DNA of 64,000 nucleotides from Diphasiastrum complanatum (GCA_029204225.1 CM055108.1:3649547-3713546), one strand, 5' to 3'; shown: positions 1 to 11,300, counted from the first letter of the stretch. The notes: a model not told the origin generated them from the letters alone. Program-made: numbers and translations.

Positions 1-878
1 TAAGAAGTAAGCATCAAAACATGGAAATCAACATAAGGTACTGATTTTGGTGAGGCATGTGTGTTTCCTCCAAGGTAAAAAGATGCTTTGCTATCCCGCA
101 AAGACTCGGACAACCAACAAGAAGCTGTAGCAGGTTGTCGAACAGCCACAAAATCACCAACACTTTGCTGTCCAAAGTGTTCCAAATGTGGACCTTGCTG
201 TCCAAAAACCTTCCGCAGGCCGTTCCCGATGCATAATAGGATGCTCACGATGTAACATAGGCTGAAAATGATCAATAAACTATGGCTAAATCTGGTGTCC
301 ACCATCTTCAAGAAAAAAAACAACAGCTTGCCACTTTGAACACCCAAATAATCTAGCAACACGCCACTTTGAACCAATGTACTGATTGACATGATTTTTT
401 TCCCTCCTCCATTAGTACAAAATGGCTTCAAAGAATGCTTGATTTCAGCCTTTTCCAAAACATTAACTTGAGAAGCTTGCTCATAAAGTTCTTCACTAAT
501 GCATCTATCATTTGCAACAAATGGCTCAAGAGAAGAAAAATGCTTTTCCATACCAACATTCCGATGCAAACTTGTACTTGTAGAAAGACAATGATCAAAC
601 TTTGCATGACTTTGCCCTTCTACCTTCAAAGAGGATGAACTAGAGAGGAGAAAGCATGATGATGAATCCTTTATTCGGTACATCTTCAAAAGTGTTTCCC
701 AAGCACTTTTAGAGGTCTTGCAAAATTCCAATTGATATAAGATAGATCTTGTTACCAATAAAATCTTGATCATCACATCGATGCAAAATCTCAGCTTGCA
801 ACTCCATGAAGAATAGTTGGTGCCATCCAACATATCTTCACCTGAACAAGTACGAATTGCTTTCAAATCTCTTGCCAT
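1..878 (-). CDS. Partial Copia-type element ORF with gag-like N-terminus (runs off left edge)
   Basis: An ATG at 878 opens a minus-strand frame that I read without a stop to position 1 (about 292 codons), so it is incomplete. The first 75 residues look like a Copia gag start: LDGTNYSSW near residue 22, then SAWETLLKMYR. Beyond that the usual gag helices and zinc knuckle are not seen. Instead there is a Ser-rich stretch, a hydrophobic segment (SLLIIFSLCYIVSILLC, about 300-240) and a Gln-rich part with two FGQQ-like motifs. It lies downstream of a matching leader, primer-binding site and LTR (879-2095), so it belongs to the youngest element at this end. The unusual middle could be captured host sequence or a diverged gag. 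The frame is clear; the function of its second half is unknown. Confidence 0.55.
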   Translation of the reverse strand, partial: MARDLKAIRTCSGEDMLDGTNYSSWSCKLRFCIDVMIKILLVTRSILYQLEFCKTSKSAWETLLKMYRIKDSSSCFLLSSSSSLKVEGQSHAKFDHCLSTSTSLHRNVGMEKHFSSLEPFVANDRCISEELYEQASQVNVLEKAEIKHSLKPFCTNGGGKKIMSISTLVQSGVLLDYLGVQSGKLLFFFLKMVDTRFSHSLLIIFSLCYIVSILLCIGNGLRKVFGQQGPHLEHFGQQSVGDFVAVRQPATASCWLSESLRDSKASFYLGGNTHASPKSVPYVDFHVLMLTS

Positions 879-1700
879 AAGAACTAGCCAAGAAGATAAA
901 CTTTTTCAAACCCTAAATGTGCCCTAAAAGACACAAAAACCAGCAAGTCAAATCTGACAAATCAGCACCGGAATGTGTCGAAACCACACATTAGATGGAT
1001 GTAGGAACTCACCCTCCTACAAGCCTTGTGTGCTGAAAATTTCAGCCTGAAATTGCATTACAAACTCAAAAACCAGCAAGCAAAGATCAGGTTAGCCTCC
1101 AACAAAGCTTTTTTTGGAACCCTTCTTTCTTGCCAAAAAGTGTGAACAATACACACACAGATAGGGCTGTTGCAACACCCTACAAATGGTAATGTGCTGT
1201 CCAATTTTCAGCCTCGGAATGTGATCGGATCATCACAAAAAAATTAGCGCCTTCTTCCACACCTGGAAACAAGCAAAAAGAAGCAGATCTTCACTTTGTA
1301 AAATCAGCAAGGGTGCTGATTTTTCAGCCAAATCAGAAGAATAGAAATTGCTTGTAGATGGGCGCCCTCCTGCAAAGGAGCAAATCTGAAAAATAGGGCA
1401 GCAGCGGACCAACGGAAGTAGGATAAACCTACACGGATGTGGGCGACCTAAAAGAAGCCCCGAAGAAGATAATTAATGGCGCCTTCCTGCAACCTGAAAA
1501 ATCAGCAAACAACAACCTGATTTTTGGGCGCCCAAAATCCTGTTATCTTCTTTGATGTGTGGTGCCCTCCTGCAAAACGGAAAAGAGTCAAAAAATGGAT
1601 CTTCACTCCAAAAAATCAGCAAAGGTGCTGAGTTTTTGTGATCCCTAAGTGAAGACGATCTCTTTTGGTAGGGCGCCCTAAATCAAGCATAGAAGATCCA
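879..1700 (-). other. Untranslated leader of the minus-strand Copia element
   Basis: This is about 820 bases between the primer-binding site and the gag ATG with no long frame. It holds several imperfect copies of a motif built from GGCGCC(C/T)TCCTGCAA followed by a TGAAAAATCAGCAA-like string (near 1361, 1479 and 1560). Confidence 0.45.
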
Positions 1701-1714
1701 TGGCTCTGATACCA
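1701..1714 (-). other. Primer-binding site, initiator-Met tRNA type
   Basis: Read on the minus strand this is TGGTATCAGAGCCA, the common Copia primer-binding site. It lies immediately downstream of the LTR end and fixes the orientation of the element. Confidence 0.85.
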
Positions 1715-2095
1715 TGTAGGAAATCAAAGTGCCAAGATCCTTCTAACATTCAATCTCCATATACAAGAAGAAGAAAAAGAGGGAGAGGGTTAGGCGCCCT
1801 CAAGGAGAGAGAAAGTAGTAGCAATGCTTGAAAGGGAATGAATTACAAATGAACAAAGAGTACATATAAATAGGCCTTCCAAGGGCCTAGACTCTTCCAA
1901 ACTCTAAGTTCTAGAACCTTCCAAGACCCACTACTAATTATAGGGCACCCCCAAAAGTCAAGATAGGGTCCAACTCAACTAAAACTGACTTAACATGGTC
2001 TAAATAATAAACCCAACCCATGGTTACACAAGTCTCGACCTTTTGGGTCAAAGTAACCCACGAGAAACTATCATTATCATTTATTACTTCTAACA
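1715..2095 (-). repeat. 5' LTR of minus-strand Copia element
   Basis: This is a 381-bp LTR with TG...CA ends (minus strand starts TGTTAGAAG and ends TTTCCTACA). Its inner edge touches the primer-binding site. Its outer edge interrupts a Copia integrase frame exactly at 2095/2096, so the insertion point is clear. The partner LTR and the other copy of the target duplication (probably TTCTC, 2096-2100) would lie left of the window. Confidence 0.8.
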
Positions 2096-2631
2096 TTCTC
2101 TACTATAGCCAACAAAAATGCATTTAACTCCTTTATCCTCAAGCTTTGTACAAAGTTTATTTGGAACAAAAGCATAAGCCGTACAACCAAAAATGCGAAA
2201 GTGAGAGATTGTAGGCTTCTTTCCATAACAAACTTCATAAGGAGTTAATACTTTCAATGCTTTAGTAGGACAACGATTACTCATGTATGTTGCCGTTATA
2301 ACCGCTTCAACCCAAAACTTGTGAGGCAGCCCCTTTGCTTTGAGCATGCAACGGGCCATCTCCATAAGTGTGCGATTCTTTCGCTCGGCAACACCATTTT
2401 GTTGAGGCGTATAGGGAGTTGTCATTTGATGTAACATTCCCTTTTCTCGAAGAAATGTACCGAACGTATTCTCAATGTATTCCCCTCCTCGATCGGTGCA
2501 TAGGGTCTTCAAAGAATGCCCAAACTGATTTTCCACCATTGCTAGAAAATCTTTGAAATGTTGAAAAACTTCCGGTTTAGCCTTCATAGGATAGATCCAT
2601 GTAAAACGGGAAAAGTCATCAATAGACACAT
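2096..2631 (-). pseudogene. Copia integrase core, cut by a younger LTR
   Basis: About 175 residues of a Copia (Pseudoviridae) integrase core are readable without a break. IDDFSRFTWIY, TDRGGEY, YTPQQNGVAERKNRTL and the C-terminal FGCTAYAFVP and IFVGYS motifs are all recognisable. The frame stops at the LTR beginning at 2095, so the rest of this pol lies beyond the nested element, outside the window. Upstream (above 2631) a stop and unrelated sequence cut off protease and gag. It is a host copy for the LTR element at 1-2095. Confidence 0.85.
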
Positions 2632-2666
2632 TTTCTTGAGACTAAGAGACCTTCAGTTTTCCCAAT

Positions 2667-2815
2667 ATAAAATACTTGTAAATATGGCCCTAATTGAGGC
2701 AGTGGCTAAAAATTATCTAATTGTAGTGCATGGTAGCTTTTCCTTACCTCATGTACATGCATGGAATGTACAAATGGCCACCATATGATTGAGCTACGAG
2801 TAACGTACAACTTAA
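2667..2815 (-). repeat. Degraded 3' LTR fragment
   Basis: The region around CATGTACATGCATGGAATGT and the following CCATATGATTGAGCTAC matches parts of the LTR at 6283-6586 (GTACATGCATTTAATGTAC, CCATATGCTTGAGCTAC) in the same orientation, with a large internal deletion. It directly follows an RNase H frame on the minus strand, the place expected for a 3' LTR. Its outer end is not defined. Confidence 0.5.
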
Positions 2816-2828
2816 AATAAATTAATGC

Positions 2829-3625
2829 TTAGGGTAAAAACTCAATCTCATGCACTTTCTCTCGTATAGAGTGTTGGTCCACCTCTATATGTTTTGTCCA
2901 TGCATGGTAGACTAGATTTCTTGCAAGCTGAATGCAACTTTGGTTATCGCAATGTAACAATGTAGGTCCTACTTGAGCAATTTGCATATCAACAAGTAGG
3001 TGTCGTAACCAAATAGCTTCACAGGCGGTCCTCATGGTCACCCTATACTCAATTTTGGTAGATTGGAATGTGAATAACCCTCTAGCTAGAGATCACCATC
3101 ATCAATATATCCAATTCCATAGGTCATAGTCCCTCTCTCAAAACGTAGGATCTGCTTGGCTACCTTCCAATGTGATTCATGAACTCGAAATCTCAACCAC
3201 ATAAGCAACATTTGGCCTGGTGGTTGTAAGGTAAATCAAGATTCCCACCAATTGACAACAGAGAGTCTCATCTACAAATGAAGGACCATCATCCTTTGAT
3301 GGCTTGTTGCCTGCATCCAATGGTGTACTTATTGGCTTGCTTTCTTGCATATTAAAATTCTCCAATATTTTTTGTGCGTACTTTGCCTGAGAGATAAAAC
3401 GACAACGCTTCCCTTTCCAAACCTCAACTCCTAGCCAATAGTGCAACAAACCCAAATCTTTCATCTCAAATTCACAAGAAAGATTTTCCTTAACACAAGC
3501 AATAAGTTCCTTATTGCTTCCTGTGATATTAAGTCATCCACATAGAGCTCAATAACAACAAAGTCTTCACCTACCTTGATGGCATACAAATTTTAGTCAA
3601 ACTTGCTCTTTTCAAACCCTTGTTG
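2829..3625 (-). pseudogene. Copia reverse transcriptase C-terminus and RNase H (decayed)
   Basis: The minus-strand order is RT then RNase H. The catalytic YVDD is at 3533-3544, preceded by GFEKSKFD and a stop, NLYAIKV. After a frameshift come MKDLGLLHYWLGVEV and the PISTPLD motif. RNase H follows at 3041-2829 with ACEAIWLRHLL, CDNQSCIQLA and TKHIEVDQHSIREKV. Stops and frameshifts make it inactive. Gag of probably the same element is at 4969-5823 and its LTR at 6283-6586; protease, integrase and the RT N-terminus are missing, with a hAT-like piece in their place. Confidence 0.8.
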
Positions 3626-3639
3626 CCCTCGGAATAGAA

Positions 3640-3869
3640 CTCTCTGCCAGTCTCATTGGCACAATGGATGAACCATCGGGCCACATATCCATAAATCTCT
3701 GAGCATCCTCATCATATATCATGGGGCAAGGACCTATGCCCAAATGCCGACCATCTAGCCCTCTAAGACACAATAGGTGAGCCCTAACCCTGGTGAGAGA
3801 TCCAGTGAAAATCCCACCACAGTGCAAGCATCTCCATCCGCGGGTACCTGAACGACGATGAGTACCCAT
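3640..3869 (-). pseudogene. hAT-like BED zinc-finger fragment
   Basis: From the ATG at 3869 the frame gives GWRCLHC, then TRVRAHLL, and a later GIGPC. This is the Cys-x2-Cys ... His ... Cys pattern of plant hAT-type BED fingers (finger about 3726-3836), a DNA-binding domain at the N-terminus of such transposases. The frame ends near 3612, where Copia RT sequence begins, and no transposase core or hATC dimerisation domain follows. It is probably a truncated hAT copy inside the older Copia element. Confidence 0.5.
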
Positions 3870-4737
3870 GTCGCCCTCTATCAACTCAACCTATGCCCAA
3901 ATGCCCGTACTAGCGACCGGAATCCTGTCAGTATAGAAACAATCCTGCAAAAGAAGAACCAAACAAACAAACGTTCAATACATTTCCGAAACCCGAAACA
4001 TCTACATGCATAATTCCACATTGAACCAATTGTACAACAGCCCTCAAAACTTGTGGCTACACGACATCCAAGCAAAACCCTAAAATTTGCTTCTCAACAA
4101 TGCGTTGAAGTTGGGAACATTGCATAGCTTCTTACTCGTCAAAACCAAGCATTCTTTTAAGCATGGAAAAATCAAACCGCACCCCATTCGAATGCCTACA
4201 AATCATTGTGAACATGAGGGCCTAAAAACACATGGGATTAGGGCATGGCACTTGCAACATTCATTGCGGACGAACGGGCGTGGGAGTCTCTATAGGCACA
4301 AAGAAACATAGTGTAGCATCAAACGGCACCTCAATTAGACGCCTATAGGTAAGTTCACAAAGGGGGTAAAAGAACCACATGAAATTTGGGTGATACATTC
4401 ACATCTTTCATTATCCGTAATAACGACTAGAACTAATGTTGTGAGAATGTCCATGGGCCCAAAGAAAGTTGGCTTAGAACAAACACCCACCTAAATCTAT
4501 TGCCTGCAGCTCAACCTATCCATTTGCAAAAAGAAAAACCTAAACTCACCAAAAAGTTTCTTTTGTCGATTCCTTGCCCTGTGCAGCTCAAACTCCGTTG
4601 CCACCATGCATAGTACCTCCAAATTGCGAGCAGATGCGCATTGGATGTTCAACCATTGCAATCCGCCAACTAGCAAGAAATTTGGAAAAAAATTTATCCC
4701 ACTACTGTTGGAAAACAATGCTTTAACGAGTCAAAAA

Positions 4738-4800
4738 AAAAATTTGAATCACGAATCACGATTCGCGAATTGCGATTGAGAATGAATCACAATTCGCTAC
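4738..4800. repeat. Cluster of ATTCG/CGAAT motifs
   Basis: Short direct and inverted copies of (A)ATTCG and GAATCAC are packed into about 60 bases, including the near-palindrome CGATTCGCGAATTGCG. Such clusters resemble the subterminal binding motifs of hAT transposons and lie about 0.9 kb from the BED fragment, so this may be one end of that element. No terminal inverted repeat was found. Confidence 0.3.
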
Positions 4801-4968
4801 GACCGTGTTAGGGGCCTATCTCTTTTTTGCAAGTAGTAGGGGACTACATGTCATTGTAGGATTTATACTTTGACTTAGTAATAGACTTGGGAAATTCCCA
4901 AGTATAGGATCTGAATTTAGGTCAAGCTTTTTGCTTTTGCTTTGAGCTTTTGCTAAGGCTACTAAAAT

Positions 4969-5823
4969 CTAAATGAGGAATGGCGCCCCACCTCCCTCAT
5001 TCCATTGTAGCAATTTCTTCAAACGTATGATTAATTTGAGATATGCTTCTTTGCTCAATCGTGTGTTAGTGCTAATAAGATTATTCTGCTCGTCTTGAAT
5101 TATTCTCATAATTCTGGCACTTGGCCACTTGCTGCTCCAAGATTTGCTTTGAGTTCTTCCCCTGGCCTTTGCCTTTCCTCTGAAAGTTTTGCTTCTTTTC
5201 AGAAGCAAATGCATGTGCTAGATTAGATTATCTTCCCTCAAAAAGATTCTTCCTTCTCATCTCTTCTTGTAAAAGAAAGACCACATAACTCCCATAAGGT
5301 GGGGAGTCCCTCTCTAGCTAAAAGGGACATCACATAATCTTCATAGCTGAACGATAAACTATTCAAGACTATGGATACAATACTCCTATCACTTATTGTC
5401 TCTCTCACTCAAGCAAGTTGGTCCATAAGGTCCTTGACCTTTGTAATATGATCGTTTATTGTTGCACCTACCTCCATCCTGAGAGTATGTAACTTGTTCT
5501 ACAAGTAAATAAGCCTAGCTGGATCCATTGTGTCCTACATAGATAGACCTAAGAATGCCCCAAGCTTCCATTGCATCCCGATTCTCTTGCATTGCGAATG
5601 TGAGAAATAATGTTGTGTTTGATACAAAGATTGATTATCCTATGTGCCTTCTATCTTCTACTAATGTAGTCCTTCAAATCAGGTTCAGATGTAGGTATAG
5701 GCTCTCTACCTATAACTATTTCTTGTCCATCAAGATATTAGCCATCTTGAACTTCCACATCATGTAGTTAGTGCCATCAAGTTTGCTTGATTTATCGAAT
5801 AGTCTCTCTCCAAGAATAGCCAT
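4969..5823 (-). pseudogene. Decayed Copia gag
   Basis: From the ATG at 5823 the translation is MAILGERLFDKSSKLDGTNY then MMWKFKMANILMDKK before a stop: the gag N-terminus typical of Copia elements (LDGxNYxxWKxKM). Frameshifts and stops follow. Near 5214-4969 a Lys/Arg-rich segment (KTFRGKAKARGRTQSKSW) resembles the basic linker before a zinc knuckle. It lies downstream of the LTR and primer-binding site at 6271-6586 in the same orientation. Confidence 0.65.
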
Positions 5824-6270
5824 GCCTAAAACCTTTCCTCAAGCAAAAGCTTAATTTGGAAAAAATCAGAAAAAAAAAATTATAAAAAATATAAAAAAAA
5901 TTCCAATAACTAGGGTATGTAGCCACTTCAACGTAACCCCTCAGCTCCTACTTTGCCACTTGGTATGGCCTTGATAGCACAACCACTAGATCCACCAGGA
6001 TAAAAAAAAAATCCCCTACAAAAAGTGTCCCCTCTTAATGTGTAAGCTCCTCCGTAAAGCTTTTCCAAAACTTTGCCATAATTAGAAAGCTTTTGGATCA
6101 TAACACTCCCTTGCCAACAACTATAACAGTACAAGAATCACCCTGATCTGAGTCCTGCAGATCAAAAGTGCCCTCCTACAAGATTGAGGTGCTTGTGCAA
6201 GATGAGAATCTTCTCAAAAATCTAAGCATTGATGTTTCTCTCTCTCTCAAACTCACAGGCTACGAAACCT

Positions 6271-6586
6271 ACTCTGATACCATGATGAATTAAAAGACCT
6301 GGCTATGGAGTATCTTAACTAAAATAGTAGATCAGACATCAACGCGAGAGAATGAATTGCTAGAGAGCGAGAGGAGGGCATGGATCCTCAAAGTCCTCTA
6401 TGAGGTACATGCATTTAATGTACAGGTGGCAACCATATGCTTGAGCTACTTGGCCAAGTGGGCAACTTGCACTTAGTTAAGCTACAAATAGGGGGCCCCA
6501 TGTGTTTACAAATAACATACCCCATGAGTAACTTACAACTTACAATGACTTAGCCAAAGGGATAAAATAGGCATTACTCTTCAACA
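6271..6586 (-). repeat. 5' LTR (6283-6586) with primer-binding site (6271-6282)
   Basis: The minus strand reads TGTTGAAGAG ... TTCATCA, a 304-bp LTR with TG/CA ends, followed directly by TGGTATCAGAGT, a Met-tRNA-type primer-binding site. The sequence just outside (6587 on) belongs to another Copia fragment, so this element inserted into an older one. The degraded partner LTR is at about 2667-2815. Confidence 0.75.
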
Positions 6587-6689
6587 CCAATGACTTCAAT
6601 CGCTTGAAGTATTTAAGTGCTCCATTTTTCTACTTTTTCATGTATAATCATGAGTAAAGCTCATGATATATCTTCTACCCCCCATGGAA

Positions 6690-7030
6690 CTAGTCCAGGC
6701 GGGTCCACACATCTTTAGCCTGGTTAGTCTCTCCTTTGGAAAACCTTTGAAATAATGTTTTCCCAACACACGGGCTTCATGTTCGTCATAATAGGCAAGC
6801 CATGAACCATATTAGTTTGTCTTCAATACTAATAGATGCCCAAAGTTCAAGTGTCCAAAGCACTCATGCCACAGCTTGCTTTGCAACCTCAACTCCTGTG
6901 GATGTTTGTGATTAGGTATTGGAGCATCTAGTCTATAAAGGCTTCCCCCTAAAGTGCCTTTTTTTGAAACTTTGTATTTATTTGGTTGCATGTTGCAATT
7001 AGTACTAAAGATATAGCCCTAAGTAGCAAA
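6690..7030 (-). pseudogene. Copia protease-tail and pre-integrase fragment
   Basis: The minus strand encodes KGTLGGSLYRLDAP, then KLWHECFGHLNF, which is the gag pre-integrase zinc-binding region (WHxRxGHLNF in family members; here Cys replaces the usual Arg). After a frame change HGLPIM follows. No integrase core is joined to it because the LTR at 6586 cuts it off. Confidence 0.6.
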
Positions 7031-7803
7031 AATAGGGCCTCACAACATAAACACACTTGGGAGCCTCATCAGTGTTACTCGATTATTAAGATGCTTGGCT
7101 CCAAGGTATAGTTATATAGCAACATCATGTCTAGGATAGTACTCAACATAAAAAAGGAGACTGCAATCTTCAACCCTACATAGTCCACCCACAAAGTCTT
7201 AAACCATCAGCTTCATCGCGTATAGCACAGACCAAATACTACGACATTCCTACTCACTTCGTAAGTGCTCAAGGGTAGGTGTATGTCAAATTCACAAACG
7301 TATGTCCACCTTAGCATTCATACATGTGTAAAGAGACCAAAATACTGAGTTTCTATCACTTCTCCGGAGGTGAAGGGCAGACTCAGTCACGATGAATGCT
7401 AGCACTAAAGAGTATACTGCTTCTCTATCTGGCATTAGCACTTATCAATAAAAAATAATCCAATACATATTGAATGCAAGTCTTTCGTGTTTTAATAAAC
7501 CCTAGCTTCTATGTTCTGCTAGGTCTACCAAAAGGACTATAACAGTTCAGCAAAAAATGAACAAATAAGACATCAGAGTGAAGCTCCAAACCAGCTAATA
7601 CAATAAAAATGTAAAACATAAGCCATAGCAGGTTGCGATATATCTCTACAGCCAATAGGATGTCATCGGAATTACTAATAGAAGTCGGCTTAAAAAAACT
7701 GGATAGCTACATTTGAACAAAGAAGGGATTTGATATTAGGGTTTCAAACCTTCAGCTAAATTCTTACTTGCTAAACTCATCAAAGGGAAAAAAGACAACA
7801 TAC

Positions 7804-7998
7804 CTCCCCGGTATATGAAAAAATCCCATGCAGGTAGGTCTCATCCATCCAATATTGCAAATCGCCAATCCACAGGGTCTTCACATCTTCGTGTTGCATG
7901 CCCGCATGCATATGCTGCATCGGTTGCTGTTGGTGTTGCTGCATCATCATCCACTGCTGCCCATCGGCCGCCTGCCCCATCCCAGTAGGTGACTGCAT
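7804..7998 (-). CDS. RBP45/47-type RNA-binding protein, first coding exon
   Basis: This exon encodes 65 residues: a Gln/Met-rich N-terminus (MMMQQHQQQPMQHMHAGMQ) followed by VKTLWIGDLQYWMDETYLHG and IFSYTGE, the beginning of the first RRM of plant oligouridylate/poly(A)-binding proteins of the RBP45/RBP47 group. These are nuclear hnRNP-like proteins with three RRMs that bind pre-mRNA or mRNA. The ATG at 7998 is the first after an in-frame TAA. The exon ends GGGGAG followed by GTATGT, a good donor in phase 0 at the expected place (family members continue with SAKIIRNK-like sequence). I do not see exon 2 in 1-7803, so either the intron is very long or the gene is truncated. The neighbouring retrotransposons would then be intronic. 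Promoter-like signals lie at 8326-8339. Confidence 0.8.
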
Positions 7999-8073
7999 CC
8001 TAGCTCCCACAGCTTAATCCCAGAAGCTTGTCTATACTCCGTCCTCTCTTCTTATTGCTGTTTCTCGTTCGCT

Positions 8074-8078
<5 letters not shown>

Positions 8079-8119
<41 letters not shown>
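8079..8119. repeat. (CT)n tract in the RBP45/47 5' leader
   Basis: About 20 CT units (GA on the gene strand) lie 80 bases upstream of the RBP45/47 start codon, between it and the promoter-like elements. GA-rich 5' leaders are common in plant genes. Confidence 0.9.
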
Positions 8120-8124
<5 letters not shown>

Positions 8125-8325
8125 AAGAAAAACAAGTGAAAATTTGTAAGGCACATGAGGTAATATCATTTTTGACCTTTTCATGAAGAAAAGGGAGGCA
8201 TCTATCACACTAGAATCTTTGCACTTTTTTTTTGTTTTAAATTTTACATGCACTTTTTGATGTCGAAAGTGCATTTAAAAACAAGTGCAATGTGGCTAGC
8301 CACATGGCCCTGCCTTGGTCTGGAG

Positions 8326-8339
8326 ATATATTAGGGTTT
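8326..8339 (-). promoter_or_regulatory. Telo-box plus TATA-like core promoter, RBP45/47 gene
   Basis: On the minus strand AAACCCTAA runs directly into TATATCTCC. The first is a plant telo-box, often found upstream of genes for RNA-handling and translation proteins; the second is TATA-like. They sit about 330 bases upstream of the start codon with only the GA-rich leader between. Confidence 0.45.
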
Positions 8340-8349
8340 TAGTACTGTA

Positions 8350-11300
8350 TATTACTACAATTTTTTGAAATTTTATCTTGAATGATTTCTTTATGATGTT
8401 AAGTATAAAAATATATTTTACATACCTAGATACAAACATTTTGCCCATGGGTATTAGTATTAAAAAAAATTAGTATGTTAATGTCATATCGGTGTTTGAA
8501 TTGGAAACTTAGCAAAACTCTTAGTTTCACTTATAATGTAAAATATTTGTTGGATTTTGATTTATATAAGGCCCCATCTCAAGTGAGTACTCCTAACATT
8601 TAGAGTGTTAGGGACATGGATACCCTATTGTCTTCTGAGATCTCTTTTGAGTTGTAATGCAGATGTCTTATGCCTATAGAGTGTACACATTCACATTACA
8701 TGTAACATTTTCTCAAAACATCAAAACTACCTTCGCAACGTGTCTCATTAACTAGTTCTCACCATATTCTCACAAATGCAATCACAAGCTTCAATTACAT
8801 GGTTAGGTAAATTGTGACGCAACTACTTTTCACCTTTAATCTTTGACCAAATGGTTGATAACCTTGAACAAATGTTGTAGTTCAAAATTTTTATATCAAA
8901 CTTTTTGGCATATAGAACCAACTCTGACGTTAGATTTTTCTTCAATGTTGGTCACACATGTCAAACGATCCTATTTACATTTAGTTAGAATTTCCCTTTG
9001 TAATTTTGATACTCCATTCATGTTTCATTTATATAAATATTATGAACCTTGTGATATATTTGTATCTGTATATTTGTGAATATATGATAGTGCTATTAAG
9101 CTTTTTAAAAATATATATATATTATGAACCTTGTGATGAAATAAGAGTTCTTGTGTTATCTTCTACCATTGTAGGCTTTTGCTAATGCCAGAGTAAAATA
9201 TAGTGGTCCAATGTCTTCTGTTCATTAAGTACACAATCTTTAGATTAATATTTACTAGCATGTGCCTTTCTTCTAACAATTTTGGAGGAAAGTAATGCTA
9301 AAGATCAACAAATCAAAGTTGCATGCAGATCGAAGTGAGTATGCAATAAAACTCTAAAAGAATTCAATACAACTTATTCTTGCAGGTGCATGAAATGCAT
9401 AAATCCTAATTAAAATTTGTTTCCATTTTCTAACCCGATGTTAGTTATTGGCACAAGAACTCTACTTTTTGGTGTGCATGATATTAATGTGTGGGAAAAT
9501 GGGAAACAACGACTACTAAGAATGGGAGGAATCTACGCTTTTGATCTCAATTGGCTCATTGTTCTTAGCAAAATATGACATCAATAAACAATATTTATGG
9601 AACTTCAACTACTTAGTCTATGATATCCTACTCATTGAAACTCTATGGTTATTTAGATGATCTTATGTTGAATTTTGCAGATAAGTCTTAATAAGTGCAA
9701 AAGTAACACAGCAGACAATATTGGCTCATTCTTCATTCAAGAGAAGTCTCATGATAACAAGTATTGAGGTTCAAGTCACTTGTTGCAACTGTAACAAGAG
9801 GCATTGTTACTCTATTGGTTCAATTTACACAGCCGTTTAGAATAATGAGATTATCATAATTATTGACAGTAAAATTCACAGAATAGTCGAAAACCCTTAA
9901 CCATCAAGAATATTAATAAGAAAAGGTTCATAGTCCTTCTGTGCTTCAAAACCAAGAAGATTCGTTGAATCGAATGCTTTTGGCCAATCCTAGAGTTCCT
10001 ATCGCAATAGGTACCTAATGATTTTACACAGAAGTACAAGTACAGATCATTATAAACAAGTGAACAAATAGAATTTGAAATCCTACAAATTACTCAATGA
10101 AAATAGGTTAGTGTCATCAATGAGTAGCTCATGTTCTATACGTCCACTAAGTAAGAAGATTATGATGAAAGAAAGCATAGAGAAATTGGAAGTTGATTAA
10201 AGAGACTTATAATGGTTCATCATTGATGTGGCCTTCACTTTGTAAAGGTTGAAGCATAGAAGTGTATATAATGACCACACTAATGTTACCTGAATTCAAT
10301 TGCAGAACCAATGCTAGACCTTGTCTGTTTAGGCAAACTTGCACTGCTTTACAATGAGGCTCATTATGCTTTCACAATTTCTTTATGATGCTTGCTCAAT
10401 GTTATAGTTGGGATAAACAGTCATGTGTTTCAGGACTCCATAAAATTAAGCTTCCAGTCCACATATTGTATGAATGATACATATAAATTCTATACCAGAA
10501 ATGCACTTATAATTAGGTACATGTCAGGGACCTCATGACGTGCAATGGACATGATTCTATCACTTACGAAGCCACAAAATTCAGTTTTGGTAATTTCTGG
10601 ATAGGTGAAATTCTATCCCTGTAAGTAAGCCTGAAAAAGAACCAAGTTGAAGCTATGTTTTGCTACAGCGAGGCTCACACACTCAGAAAGTGCTCTTAGA
10701 TTGTTAATTGCTCAAGAAACAACCAAGAATGCTGCTCTAATCCACATGTTATACCCCAACAAACTAGGAACAGCTCATGTTTAAAGGAAGTTTTAATAAT
10801 TGAATTTACTTGTTGCTGAAAGGTAAATACAAGGGCTTTGGGCCTTAACCTCTGTGAAATGATATGATTATGTATTATCTACGTGGCCTTAGGCTAGGTC
10901 AATATCAGATCATAATCTGCTTGCTTAGGCACCGTTGTTCGTGACGCATTTGGGTTGAAGGAAGAGTAGTTACTAGGGGTATTGTGCCATGCAATCTTTT
11001 CTTGTATGATCGTGATCGGATGCTCCTGTACTTCCCTTTGATAATGAAATTCGAGACCGAATGGCATCTTTTTGGAAGATACCATATAGGAGGATTCGTA
11101 GTTTTGTCCTTTCGTAAGTATCTTGTCATCGTCTTTTAGAGATAAAGGAGGTCTGACCTTAATCAAATTAACTGCGACAACGAATATTGGGACTCAGTTG
11201 TTGTAACTTGCCAGTGTACATTTAGAAGAAAGCATGAGAGCGACGATGGTGGTGCATGCCTTCAATTTTGTTGAGATGGTCTTAAGAATGAGTTCTAATA

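Noticed and set aside
2658-2670. CCAAT as target duplication partner of 6587-6591
   Set aside because: The adjoining sequence lacks the LTR end, so a five-base match is likely chance.
10894-11166. 90-codon minus-strand frame (KMPFGLEFHYQREVQE)
   Set aside because: The first codon is TTG, the frame has an equally open overlapping partner, and I recognise no motif; it could be an exon but cannot be supported.
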